The notes under the pieces: generated by a model
Databases searched by the model: none
What the model saw: only the letters and a program-made list of their open reading frames with translations
What the model was told of the DNA's origin: nothing
Origin: Phycicoccus sp. CSK15P-2
GTDB taxonomy: Bacteria; Actinomycetota; Actinomycetes; Actinomycetales; Dermatophilaceae
Length of the DNA stretch: 64,000 nucleotides
Assembly (NCBI RefSeq): GCF_016888005.1
Contig: NZ_JAFDVE010000025.1
Span: 1-64,000, forward strand
Direction: 5' to 3'
Shown: positions 1 through 8,104 of the stretch, in pieces
How the letters are laid out: the number at the start of each line of letters is the position of its first letter
Position numbering within the stretch: the stretch's first letter is position 1
Position numbers and translations under genes: made by a program

Positions 1-158
1 CCGCCGGGCAGGAAGGGCAGGCCGGCGTGGTAGAGCACGACGAGGACCACGGCCAGGGCACGCAGGGCCTCGATGTCCGGGCGGAACCCCCGCACCACAC
101 CGTCCGGGAGCTGCCGACGACGCCGGCGGGTCGGGGCGGCGAGGTCGACGACCGTCAC
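1..158 (-). CDS. Acyltransferase-3 family membrane protein, N-terminal fragment
   Basis: Only the first 52 or so codons are inside the window; the gene continues past the left edge. The protein starts VTVVDLAAP and reaches FRPDIEALRALAVVLVV followed by LYHAG, the typical opening of OafA/YrhL-type membrane O-acyltransferases, including the conserved His of the first membrane helix. Such enzymes put acetyl or other acyl groups on surface polysaccharides or lipids. Its GTG start overlaps the stop of the upstream glycosyltransferase gene by four bases (GTGA, 155-158), so the two are probably translated together and this protein probably modifies the polymer made next door. The acyl group and the acceptor cannot be told from the fragment. 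Confidence 0.8.
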   Translation of the reverse strand, partial: MTVVDLAAPTRRRRRQLPDGVVRGFRPDIEALRALAVVLVVLYHAGLPFLPG

Positions 159-1555
159 GACGTCGCCTCCTTGGCCGCCACCGCCGGCTCGAGGGCGCTG
201 CCGGCAGGGAGCTCGAGGCCGCTGCCTGCGGGGAAGAGGCCGACCTCGACGCGCTTGCGCGTCCCCCACGTCCGCTGGGGTCGCGGGCTGGCGACCGCGA
301 CGAAGTAGAGGGGTAGGAGGACGAAGAGGCTGAGGACGCTGGCAAGGGGGCTGATCCACCACACGAGGAGGCGCTGGGAGAGCGGTTCGTCGCGGCGGGC
401 CAGGAGCACGTAGCGGAAGTGCGACGCGAGCGAGATCCCGGCGGCGGTGATCACCGTGGAGGTCAGCAGGCTCGCGCTCAGGGCGCCGCTCGCGACACCG
501 AGGACCGCGACCGACATCGAGATGCCGTACATGACCAGCGCGAGGACCTGCGTCGCGGTGAACCAGAAGTCCGCGCTCGTCACGGGTCGGCGCAGGAGCC
601 ACAGGGTGCCCCAGCAGAAGGACCGGCACCAGCGCAGGCGCTGGCGCACGAGGTGCGACATCCGCGACGGCAGCGCCGAGTAGGCGACAGCCTCCGGCTG
701 GTACTCGCAGCGTCCGAGCTCCTTGGCGAAGAGCGTCATGATGCGGTCGTCCCCGGCCCGGACCGGGCGGGACAGGAACCGCTGCCCGAGGAAACGGTCG
801 AGGTTCCGGCGCGGCACCTCGCCCCGGTAGGCGGCGAGGATCCCGCAGTTGACCCGCACCGACCCGAACGCGCCCTCGGCCATCCGGCCGTGCACGAAGC
901 TCATGACGAACCCGATCTCGATGACCCGCGTGAAAAGCGACCGGGCGTGGTTCTGGCCGACGGCGGTCCCGGCGACGCTCATGACGTCGGGGCGGCAGAA
1001 CGGGACGAGGATCTTGTCGATCGCGTCGTGCCGCAGCACCGTGTCGGAGTCGACGGTCACGAAGACGTCGGCGTCCGAGCGGCCGTAGGCGACGGACTGG
1101 GCGTGCCGCTTCCCGGCGTTGGGCTGGCGGTGCTCGTGCACGGAGATCCCGTGGACGCGCAGGGCCGCGAGAGCCTCGCGCACGGGCTCGGTCCGCAGCA
1201 CCTCGAACGGCGCGCCGTCGCGGGTCGAGCCGTCGTCGACGACCCACACCGCACGGGGCAGTCGGTCCTGCGCGGCGATGCTGCGCAGCCCGGCCGCGAG
1301 CAGCTCCGGGTCCTCGTTGTAGACGGGGACGACGACGTCGACCCTCAAGAGCGCGAGGTCGACGTCCGGGTCGGGGACGTGCCGCCGTGCGGCGAGGCTC
1401 GCGGCCGCCTTGAGCGCGAGGTGGCACCACATGAAGGCGAAGCAGAGCGCGAAGTTGGTCAGCTTCGCGGCGTACACGAGGTGGTTGACGAGGAGGCCCG
1501 TGAGCAGCGCGAGCATCCCGATGGAGTAGGCGAAGTACGGCGTTCCGAAGCTCAT
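155..1555 (-). CDS. Processive GT2 glycosyltransferase (hyaluronan/chitin-synthase-like)
   Basis: A 466-residue membrane glycosyltransferase. Two membrane segments lie near the N terminus (about 5-50). The GT-A domain follows, with VDVVVPVYNED near residue 75, VVDDGS near 108, the metal-binding DSD near 170 and the processivity motif QRLRW near 275. Three or more membrane helices follow (about 300-430). This order matches NodC/HasA-like synthases, which polymerise a UDP-sugar at the inner membrane face and pass the chain outward. The start follows a purine-rich stretch (GGGAGCCCGG). The acyltransferase gene overlaps its stop by 4 bases and a small membrane protein gene lies just upstream on the same strand, so the three look like one operon. 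The sugar is unknown. Confidence 0.85.
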   Translation of the reverse strand: MSFGTPYFAYSIGMLALLTGLLVNHLVYAAKLTNFALCFAFMWCHLALKAAASLAARRHVPDPDVDLALLRVDVVVPVYNEDPELLAAGLRSIAAQDRLPRAVWVVDDGSTRDGAPFEVLRTEPVREALAALRVHGISVHEHRQPNAGKRHAQSVAYGRSDADVFVTVDSDTVLRHDAIDKILVPFCRPDVMSVAGTAVGQNHARSLFTRVIEIGFVMSFVHGRMAEGAFGSVRVNCGILAAYRGEVPRRNLDRFLGQRFLSRPVRAGDDRIMTLFAKELGRCEYQPEAVAYSALPSRMSHLVRQRLRWCRSFCWGTLWLLRRPVTSADFWFTATQVLALVMYGISMSVAVLGVASGALSASLLTSTVITAAGISLASHFRYVLLARRDEPLSQRLLVWWISPLASVLSLFVLLPLYFVAVASPRPQRTWGTRKRVEVGLFPAGSGLELPAGSALEPAVAAKEATS

Positions 1556-1577
1556 CCGGGCTCCCTGGGTGCTGGTC

Positions 1578-1715
1578 TCAGACGCGGACGGGGGGGAGGA
1601 GGCGGACGGCCAGGACGATCCCGCCGACGACGACGAGGCCGCCGAGGGCGAGCCATCCGTTGCCGAACACGACGGTGTCGATCAGGTCGTGGAGCTGGGA
1701 GACGAGGTCACGCAT
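1578..1715 (-). CDS. Small membrane protein (45 aa) of the polysaccharide locus
   Basis: A short ORF running from ATG at 1715 to TGA at 1578, preceded by a good ribosome site (GGAAGGA, seven bases before the ATG). The protein begins MRDLVSQLHDLIDTVVFGNG, then has one membrane helix of about 20 residues (WLALGGLVVVGGIVLAV) and ends RLLPPVRV. It lies 22 bases before the HasA-like glycosyltransferase on the same strand. I do not recognise a family. From its position it may be an accessory subunit that helps the synthase fold, assemble or export its polymer, but that is inference. The ribosome site, spacing and sensible hydrophobic pattern argue that it is real. Confidence 0.6.
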   Translation of the reverse strand: MRDLVSQLHDLIDTVVFGNGWLALGGLVVVGGIVLAVRLLPPVRV

Positions 1716-2095
1716 GAGCGGTCCTTCCGGCACGTCGCCGTGCGAACGATGGACTGGCCCGGGGCCTGCCGAGGCGCGAAAAGCGTTGCCCCCGGGCGGA
1801 TCTCAACGGGTGAGGACGGACGCGGCGGCTTCTGCGGCGCGGCGTCCGGAACTGCCGAACGGGTGACGGTCGGGCCGGATGTGTGGCCGGCCACGTGAGC
1901 CCTCTGTCGACTCGGGCCCGCCCGGCCAGCATGGGAGTGCCTCGCGGGGGCACGCAACCCGAGGCGTCGCCGGTGAGGTGAATTTTTCCTGAGCGAAACA
2001 TTGACCGGTGGACTCGCGAACACGTCTCCGGTGCAATGGAGTCACCGAGGACGGCCCTCCCGCGAGCCGCGCAGGGCGCCTGGAAGGAGACCCGG
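1716..2095. other. Intergenic region between two divergent polysaccharide units
   Basis: About 380 bases with no convincing gene. It must hold the promoters of the leftward operon and of the rightward glycosyltransferase. Around 1975-1992 there is a short AT-rich patch (GAATTTTTCCTGAG), unusual for this DNA, followed by TTGACC at 2001-2006, which could be a -35 box; no clear -10 follows at the usual distance. I saw no conserved core of a cyclic-di-GMP or cyclic-di-AMP riboswitch. Confidence 0.4.
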
Positions 2096-4366
2096 ATGGC
2101 CACCACCCTCGCCACACCCGTCGACGGCGCCCTCGTCCGTCCCGCCGGGAGTGTGCTCGTCGTCGGGCAGCGGTCCGACCGCGACGCCGTCGCCCACCGG
2201 CTCGCCGGAGCCGGTGTGTACGTGGTGCCCGGGGGCCCCGCCCGCCTCCGGACCGTCGCCGACGTCGCACGGGTCGCTCGCGACGAGAGCGTCGACGCTG
2301 TCCTCTGGCTCACGACGGACGACGCCGCCCCGGCCCGGGCCCTCGCCCGGCAGCTCGCCGTGCTGGGGATGCGGGAGCTGCCGGTCGTCCTGGCGCCCGA
2401 GGCCGGCGACGAGGACCTCGCCCACCACGCCGCCTGGCTCACCGACAGGGTCACCGAGACGCTCGAGGACGCGCGGGGCGGGTCGGCGACGACGGCCACG
2501 GTCGTGTCGATGGGCGAGCTGGTCTCCCGGCTCGAGCGGGAGATCCGGGCCGCGAGCGGGCACCGCCGCCGTCGCGGTGTCACCATGCCCGCCGTCGCGG
2601 TCCTCGACGTCGCGGAGCGGGGTCTGCTGCGGAGCCGCTTCGGCGACAACGGCGTCCGCAAGGCCGCCCGGTCCGTGGCGGCTCTCGCCCGGGAGGCCGC
2701 CTCGGCCCGCGACGTCATCGCGGTCGACCGGTCCGGGAGGGTCGTCGTCCTGCTCCGCGACCGCGACGACGTGTGGGTCGAGCACCGGCTCGTGGGTCTG
2801 GCCGCCCGGGTCTCGGAGGTCGAGGTCCGCCTGCACGGCGAAGGGCTCCGGCTCACGCCGGTCGTGGGATGGGCGCGCGCCGACTCGCCGTCCTCGGGCG
2901 CGGCCCTGGGTCGCGCCCGGACGGCCGCCGCGGTGGCCGCCGAGCAGCTCGACCTGCAGCCCGTGCGGTGGCAGGAGGGCATGACCCGCACCCCACCGCG
3001 TCGTGGCGTGACGTACCGGCTGCCCTCCGCCGTGGGGCAGTTCGGGCTCTCGCTGCTCGTCGGCGTCGTCATCCCCTTCCTCCTGCTCGTCCTCGCGGAC
3101 AAGCTGGGGCATTCCGTCGCCTCGTACGTCTACGCGACCGTCGTCGTCGTCATGTCGGTCACGGCCGTCTCCGTCTGGGCGGAGGGCCTGGCCTCCCTCC
3201 GCACCCGCCCGCTCCCGCCCGCCTCGGGTTCGCCGCCCCTCGCGAGCGCCGTCATCGCGGCGTACCTGCCGAACGAGTCCGCGACGATCCTCGACACCGT
3301 CCGGGCGCACCTCGCGTCCGAGCACCGCGACCTCGAGGTCGTCCTCGCCTACAACCGCCCGCACCGCCTCCCGGTGGAGGACGCGCTGGAGGCGCTGGCC
3401 GCCGAGGACCCGCGGCTGCGGTTGCTGCACGTCGAGGGCAGCGCGAGCAAGGCACAGAACATCAACGCCGCGCTGGGCCACGTCCGGGGGGAGATGGTCG
3501 GGGTGTTCGACGCCGACCACCATCCGGCGCCGGACGCCTTCGACCGGGCCTGGCGGTGGCTCGCGGCGGGCTACGACGTGGTCCAGGGGCGCTGCGTCGT
3601 CCGCAACGGGGACGTCTCGTGGATCTCGCGCCTCGTCGCCGTCGAGTTCGAGTGCATCTACGGCGTCTCGCACCCCGGCCGGGCTCGGCTGCACGGCTTC
3701 GCCGTGTTCGGTGGCTCGAACGGCTACTGGCGTACCGACGTCCTGCGTCGGGTGCGGATGCACTCCTCGATGCTCACCGAGGACATCGACGCCAGCGTCC
3801 GGCTCGTCGGGGAGGGCGGCCGGATCGCCTACGACCCGGGCCTGCACTCCTACGAGCTCGCGCCGACCCGTCTCGAGCCGCTGTGGTGGCAGCGGCTGCG
3901 GTGGGCCCAGGGCTGGTTCCAGGTGACCCGGGCCCACGCGGGGGCGGTCGCGAACCGCTTCTCGCTGGGCCGCCGGCAACGGCTCGGGATGACCTTCCTG
4001 CTGCGCTGGCGGGAGGTGACCCCGTGGGTCGGCCAGCTCACCCTCGCCGTCGTCGCGCACGCGGTGTGGGCCGCGGGGGGCGAGCTGTCCCGGGTGCCGG
4101 TGAGCCCTCTCCTGCTCCTCGTCCTGCTCGTCTCGCTGGCCACGGCACCCGGGCAGGCGCTGTTCGGGTGGCTCAACGCGACCCCGCAGATGCGCCGCCG
4201 GCCTCGGTGGTTCCTCGTCTACCTCCTCGCCGGGTCACTCGTGTACGGGGAGTGGCGCAACGTCGTGGCCCGGGTGGCCCACGTGCGCGAGCTGACCGGC
4301 AGCGACGACTGGATCGTCACCCCGCGGGCCACCGGCCGGTCGTCCGGGGAGCGTCGCGCGCTCTGA
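2096..4366 (+). CDS. GT2 glycosyltransferase with N-terminal receiver-like and degenerate GGDEF-like domains
   Basis: A 756-residue protein. Residues 15-130 look like a Rossmann/receiver-type fold (VLVVGQRSD, later AVLWLT and LPVVLAPEAG). Residues about 163-290 align by eye with a GGDEF domain: AVAVLDVAERG in place of the usual LDIDHFK, GDNGVRKAARSVAAL in place of GxxxGDxxLxxVAxxL, DRSGRVVVLL where RxGGDEFxxLL belongs, and LTPVVGWA for the VTVSIG strand. The GGDEF residues are gone, so cyclase activity is unlikely. Two membrane helices follow (about 312-362), then a GT2 domain with DAD at 472-474, TED near 561 and QRLRW at 599-603, and C-terminal helices. ATG 2096 was chosen because GGAAGGAGA sits before it. 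It probably makes a polysaccharide under nucleotide or protein control. Confidence 0.75.
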   Translation: MATTLATPVDGALVRPAGSVLVVGQRSDRDAVAHRLAGAGVYVVPGGPARLRTVADVARVARDESVDAVLWLTTDDAAPARALARQLAVLGMRELPVVLAPEAGDEDLAHHAAWLTDRVTETLEDARGGSATTATVVSMGELVSRLEREIRAASGHRRRRGVTMPAVAVLDVAERGLLRSRFGDNGVRKAARSVAALAREAASARDVIAVDRSGRVVVLLRDRDDVWVEHRLVGLAARVSEVEVRLHGEGLRLTPVVGWARADSPSSGAALGRARTAAAVAAEQLDLQPVRWQEGMTRTPPRRGVTYRLPSAVGQFGLSLLVGVVIPFLLLVLADKLGHSVASYVYATVVVVMSVTAVSVWAEGLASLRTRPLPPASGSPPLASAVIAAYLPNESATILDTVRAHLASEHRDLEVVLAYNRPHRLPVEDALEALAAEDPRLRLLHVEGSASKAQNINAALGHVRGEMVGVFDADHHPAPDAFDRAWRWLAAGYDVVQGRCVVRNGDVSWISRLVAVEFECIYGVSHPGRARLHGFAVFGGSNGYWRTDVLRRVRMHSSMLTEDIDASVRLVGEGGRIAYDPGLHSYELAPTRLEPLWWQRLRWAQGWFQVTRAHAGAVANRFSLGRRQRLGMTFLLRWREVTPWVGQLTLAVVAHAVWAAGGELSRVPVSPLLLLVLLVSLATAPGQALFGWLNATPQMRRRPRWFLVYLLAGSLVYGEWRNVVARVAHVRELTGSDDWIVTPRATGRSSGERRAL

Positions 4367-4420
4367 CGGCCGCCGCCGGATCCGCGGGTAGCGCGGACGC
4401 TCTCGCGCCCGCCGCTCCGT

Positions 4421-4426
4421 TAGCGT
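4421..4426 (+). promoter_or_regulatory. Probable -10 box (TAGCGT) of the symporter operon
   Basis: TAGCGT matches the actinobacterial -10 pattern TANNNT. A transcript starting near 4433 would leave a leader of about 44 bases with the ribosome site GAGGGA at 4462-4467. GTG codons at 4432 and 4435 would make nearly leaderless alternative starts. No good -35 box is visible. Confidence 0.4.
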
Positions 4427-4476
4427 GACCGGTGGTGCCGGACCCGGCACGACGGCCTGGCGAGGGAGTGGTCGAC

Positions 4477-6258
4477 GTGGTCGCAGCAGCTGTCCCCGTG
4501 ACGCAGGTCCCGGCGGCGCTTCCGGCCGCGGACACGATCATCTCGGCGAGCTGGGTCGACTACCTCATCCTCGTCATCTACTTCGGCTTCGTCCTCGGCA
4601 TCGGGCTGCTCGCACGCCGGTCGGTCTCGGACTCGGTCGACTTCTTCCTGTCGGGGCGCTCACTGCCGGCCTGGGTCACCGGGCTGGCGTTCATCTCGGC
4701 CAACCTCGGAGCGGTCGAGATCATGGGGATGAGCGCCAACGGCGCGGAGTTCGGCATCCCGACGGTGCACTACTTCTGGGTCGGCGCCATCCCGGCGATG
4801 CTCTTCCTCGGCGTCGTGATGATGCCCTTCTACTACGGCTCGAAGGTCCGCTCGGTCCCGGAGTTCATGCTCCGCCGGTTCGGGACGGGCGCGCACCTGG
4901 TCAACGCCCTGTCCTTCGCCGTGGCCCAGCTGCTCATCGCCGGAGTCAACCTGTTCCTGCTCGGCTCGATCGTCAAGGCGCTGCTCGGCTGGCCGCTGTG
5001 GGTCGCGCTCATCGTCGCCGCCGCGATCGTCCTGTCGTACATCACCCTCGGAGGGCTGTCCGCGGCGATCTACAACGAGGTCCTCCAGTTCTTCGTCATC
5101 GTCGCCAGCCTGCTGCCGCTCGTGCTCATCGGCCTGCACCGGGTCGGCGGCTACTCGGGCCTGCAGGACAAGATCACCGAGATGGCCTCGTCGGCCCCGG
5201 CCGACGCCGGCGTGCCCCCGGCCGAGCAGCAGCTCGAGTCGTGGCCCGGGCAGGCGCTCTCCGGCTTCGACAACCCGTTCTGGTCGGTGGTCGGCATCGT
5301 CTTCGGTCTCGGTTTCGTCCTCTCCTTCGGGTACTGGACGACGAACTTCGTCGAGGTCCAGCGGGCGATGGCCTCCGAGTCGATCTCCGCGGCCCGCAAG
5401 ACGCCGGTCATCGGCGCGTTCCCCAAGATGTTCGTCCCGTTCCTCACGATCTTCCCGGGCATGATCGCCGCCGTGCTCGTGCCCGAGATCGTCGAGCTCA
5501 AGAACGGCGGCAGCCCGCCGGGCGGGGCCTCCGGCGACGGGGTCGCGTACAACGACTCCCTGTTGTACCTCATGCGCGACCTGCTGCCGAACGGCCTTCT
5601 CGGACTGGCGATCACGGGTCTGCTTGCGGCCTTCATGGCGGGTATGGCGGCCAACGTCTCCGCGTTCAACACGGTCTTCAGCTACGACCTCTGGGAGCGC
5701 TACATCCGCAAGGACCGCAGCGACGACTACTACCTGCGCATCGGCCGGCTCGCCACGGTGGGCGCCACGGTCATCGCCATCGGGACGGCCGTCGTCGCGA
5801 GCAGCTTCGGCAACGTCATGGACTACCTCCAGACGCTGTTCGGGTTCTTCAACGCGCCGCTCTTCGCGACGTTCATCCTCGGCATGTTCTGGAAGCGGAT
5901 GACCGCGACGGCCGGCTGGACGGGCCTGGTGTCCGGGACCGCCTCGGCCGTCGTCGTCGCGTTCCTCAGCGAGGACGCCTTCGGCGCGGCGTCGCTCGGG
6001 GTCATCCCCCTCGGGGGTCAGGGGGCGGCGTTCGTCGCGGCCTCGACGGCCTTCGTCGTCGACATCGTCGTCTCGGTGGCCGTGACGATGGTGACCGAGC
6101 CCAAGCCGGCGTCCGAGCTCAAGGGACTCGTCTACTCCGAGACGCCCAAGGAGGACCTCGTCGACCCCGACGAGGCGTCCTACCCCTGGTACCGCCGGAC
6201 GCTCCCGCTCGCCGGGGTCGCGCTCGGCATGGTCGTCGTCCTCAACGTCTTCTTCTGA
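4477..6258 (+). CDS. Sodium:solute symporter (SSF/SLC5 family)
   Basis: About 593 residues with a dozen or more membrane helices. The start of the core (VDYLILVIYFGFVLGIGLLA, then SVDFFLSGRSLPAWVTG and SANLGAVEIMGMS) and the later GYWTTNFVEVQRAMAS and GLLAAFMAGMAANVSAFNTV segments are typical of the Na+/solute symporter family, which uses the sodium gradient to import sugars, organic acids, choline or similar solutes. GTG 4477 was chosen because GAGGGA lies nine bases upstream; GTG 4432, 4435 and 4468 are in frame too. A two-helix protein follows 12 bases later and a hydrolase after that, suggesting one uptake and processing operon. The substrate is not evident. Confidence 0.85.
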   Translation: MVAAAVPVTQVPAALPAADTIISASWVDYLILVIYFGFVLGIGLLARRSVSDSVDFFLSGRSLPAWVTGLAFISANLGAVEIMGMSANGAEFGIPTVHYFWVGAIPAMLFLGVVMMPFYYGSKVRSVPEFMLRRFGTGAHLVNALSFAVAQLLIAGVNLFLLGSIVKALLGWPLWVALIVAAAIVLSYITLGGLSAAIYNEVLQFFVIVASLLPLVLIGLHRVGGYSGLQDKITEMASSAPADAGVPPAEQQLESWPGQALSGFDNPFWSVVGIVFGLGFVLSFGYWTTNFVEVQRAMASESISAARKTPVIGAFPKMFVPFLTIFPGMIAAVLVPEIVELKNGGSPPGGASGDGVAYNDSLLYLMRDLLPNGLLGLAITGLLAAFMAGMAANVSAFNTVFSYDLWERYIRKDRSDDYYLRIGRLATVGATVIAIGTAVVASSFGNVMDYLQTLFGFFNAPLFATFILGMFWKRMTATAGWTGLVSGTASAVVVAFLSEDAFGAASLGVIPLGGQGAAFVAASTAFVVDIVVSVAVTMVTEPKPASELKGLVYSETPKEDLVDPDEASYPWYRRTLPLAGVALGMVVVLNVFF

Positions 6259-6270
6259 GCGGGAGTGGTC

Positions 6271-6561
6271 ATGGCAGAACAGCACAAGGCCGGAGCCTTC
6301 GACATCCGCAACGTCATCGGGCTGCTGCTCGCGGTGTACGGCGTCATCCTCACGCTCACTGGTCTGTTCGCCGACCCCGAGACCGACAAGACGGGTGGGG
6401 TGGACGCCAACCTCTGGGCCGGCCTGGCGCTGCTCGTCGTGGGGTCCGTCTTCATCGCCTGGGCACGGCTGCGGCCGATCATCGTCCCTGATGACGTCGA
6501 GCACGTCACCGACGACCCGACCCGTCCGGCGCCGAGGAAGCGCCCGCCCGCGAAGGGCTGA
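6271..6561 (+). CDS. Small two-helix membrane protein linked to the symporter
   Basis: Ninety-six residues. A short N-terminal stretch (MAEQHKAGAF) is followed by a helix (VIGLLLAVYGVILTLTGLF), a loop containing DPETDKTGG, a second helix (LWAGLALLVVGSVFIAWARL) and an acidic then basic tail. The start ATG 6271 follows GGGAG by five bases. Proteins of this shape often sit directly after SSF symporter genes in actinomycetes, so it may be an accessory subunit; that is inference. It lies 12 bases after the symporter and three bases before the hydrolase, so cotranscription is very likely. Confidence 0.75.
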   Translation: MAEQHKAGAFDIRNVIGLLLAVYGVILTLTGLFADPETDKTGGVDANLWAGLALLVVGSVFIAWARLRPIIVPDDVEHVTDDPTRPAPRKRPPAKG

Positions 6562-6564
6562 GCG

Positions 6565-7269
6565 GTGGCAGGCGTCGCGACCCGGGTCGGTGACCTCGAC
6601 GGCTACCTCGCCGCGCCGCGGGGCGAGGGCCCGTGGCCCGGTCTGGTCCTCGTCCACGAGGCCTTCGGGCTCGACGAGAACATGCGGGCGCTCACCGACC
6701 GGATGGCGGCAGCGGGGTACCTCACCCTCGCGCCCGACCTGCTGTCCCGGGGCCTGCGGCCGGTGTGCCTACGGGCCACGATGCAGGCCCTGCGCCGGGG
6801 CCACGGTCGTGCCGTCGACGACATCGAGGCGGCGCGTGCCCGGCTCGTGGAGGACGACCGCTGCACCGGCCGGGTGGGGGTCATCGGCTTCTGCATGGGC
6901 GGCGGGTTCGCCCTGGTGCTCGCCGGGCGAGCGGGCTGGTCGGCAGCGGTGGCGAACTACGGCCTGCTGCCGGAGGAGCCGGACGCGCTCGCGGGTGCCT
7001 GCCCGGTCGTCGCGAGCTACGGCGGCCGGGACCGCTTCCTGGCCGGCGCGGCCGGCCGGCTCGAGGCCGCCCTGTCCGCCCGCGGGGTGCCGCACGACGT
7101 GCGCGAGTACCCGGATGCGGGCCACTCGTTCCTCAACCCCACGGACTCCTCGCCGTGGTGGCTCGCACCGATGGCGCGGTTCGTCCTGCACTCCGGACCC
7201 GAGCCGGGGTCCGCCGACGACGCCTGGCGGCGCATCGACGCCTTCCTCGCCGAGCATCTGGCGTCCTGA
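6565..7269 (+). CDS. Dienelactone hydrolase family protein
   Basis: A 234-residue cytoplasmic alpha/beta hydrolase. The segment PGLVLVHEAFGLDENMRALT is the typical oxyanion region, with the Glu that tunes the catalytic cysteine. The nucleophile motif is GFCMGGGFA (Cys near 111), the acid is in YGGRDRF and the base in DAGHSF, giving the Cys-Asp-His triad of carboxymethylenebutenolidase-type enzymes. These open the lactone ring of dienelactones in aromatic degradation, though many members act on other esters. GTG 6565 follows GAAGGG located in the end of the previous gene. It ends the symporter operon, so it may process the imported compound. The real substrate is unknown. Confidence 0.85.
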   Translation: MAGVATRVGDLDGYLAAPRGEGPWPGLVLVHEAFGLDENMRALTDRMAAAGYLTLAPDLLSRGLRPVCLRATMQALRRGHGRAVDDIEAARARLVEDDRCTGRVGVIGFCMGGGFALVLAGRAGWSAAVANYGLLPEEPDALAGACPVVASYGGRDRFLAGAAGRLEAALSARGVPHDVREYPDAGHSFLNPTDSSPWWLAPMARFVLHSGPEPGSADDAWRRIDAFLAEHLAS

Positions 7270-7287
7270 GACCCCGGCGGCCGGAGG

Positions 7288-8097
7288 TCAGGTGAACTGC
7301 CAGGAGCGTTTGCTCAGGCCGTACCAGAAGCCGTCGACGACACTCGTGCCGCGGACGTCGCCGGCCTCCGACGTCGCTCCCAGGGCCACGTACAGCGGTG
7401 CCCAGTGCTCGGTGCGCGGATGTGCCTCCTGCGCGGCGGGGGCCGTGGCGAGGAAGTCCAGGACGGCGTCGACGTCCCCCCGTCCGACGGCCTCCGCGGC
7501 CCAGTGGTCGAACTCGGCGGACGGCGTCGGCGGGGCGACGTCCGGGCCGCCGGACGGGTCGAACCACCGCAGGTTGTGCGTCGTGAAGCCCGATCCGACG
7601 ACGAGCACGCCCTCGTCGCGCAGCGGGGCGAGCCGCCGGCCGAGGTCGAAGAGCCGCTGCGGGTCGAGGGTCGGCATCGACAGCTGGAGCACCGGGACGT
7701 CGGCCTCGGGGAACATCTCGACGAGCGGCACGTACGCGCCGTGGTCGAGGCCGCGGGAGGGGTCCTGGTGCAGGGTCTCGCCGACACCGGAGAGCAGCCC
7801 CGCCACCGAGCGGGCCAGGCCGGGTGCCCCGGGGGCGTCGTAGGTGACCTCGTAGTAGCGCTGCGGGAAGCCCCAGAAGTCGTACACGAGCGGGGCGTCG
7901 CCGGTCGTCGCCGACACCGAGACCGGCGCCTGCTTCCAGTGTGCCGAGACCACGAGGACGGCCTCCGGGCGGGGGAGGTCGGCCGACCAGGCGGCGAGCT
8001 CGGCGGTCCACCGCTCGTCGTCGGCCAGTGGCGGTGCACCGTGGCTGAGGTAGAGGACGGGCATCCGCCCGTCGGTGCTCGCCGGTGTCGAGGTCAT
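7288..8097 (-). CDS. Class III extradiol dioxygenase-like protein (DODA/YgiD type)
   Basis: About 269 residues. It begins MPVLYLSHGAPPLADD after a short lead, then shows VVSAHW, DHGAYVPL and GSGFTTHNL; the His residues of these four motifs are the metal ligands and base of LigB-type 4,5-DOPA dioxygenases. These use a non-haem metal and O2 to cut catechol rings. Start ATG 8097 was preferred because it is nearest the family's usual N terminus; ATG 8112 (adding MVECS) is possible and has weak purines before it. The gene converges on the dienelactone-hydrolase-like gene 18 bases away, so two genes with aromatic-type folds meet here, but they are not in one operon. It follows the response regulator closely on the same strand. 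Confidence 0.82.
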   Translation of the reverse strand: MTSTPASTDGRMPVLYLSHGAPPLADDERWTAELAAWSADLPRPEAVLVVSAHWKQAPVSVSATTGDAPLVYDFWGFPQRYYEVTYDAPGAPGLARSVAGLLSGVGETLHQDPSRGLDHGAYVPLVEMFPEADVPVLQLSMPTLDPQRLFDLGRRLAPLRDEGVLVVGSGFTTHNLRWFDPSGGPDVAPPTPSAEFDHWAAEAVGRGDVDAVLDFLATAPAAQEAHPRTEHWAPLYVALGATSEAGDVRGTSVVDGFWYGLSKRSWQFT

Positions 8098-8104
8098 AGA
8101 ACAT

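Noticed and set aside
1716-2095. Possible nucleotide riboswitch before the GGDEF-like glycosyltransferase
   Set aside because: No conserved core of the cyclic-di-GMP-I/II or ydaO classes could be found on either strand; only a weak 5-bp hairpin near 1940.
2042-4060. Very long open frames opposite or out of frame with the real genes (for example antisense to the glycosyltransferase, topA or ftsH)
   Set aside because: GC-rich DNA has few stop codons by chance. These frames are Arg/Pro/Gly-rich, lack starts with ribosome sites and show no domain pattern.
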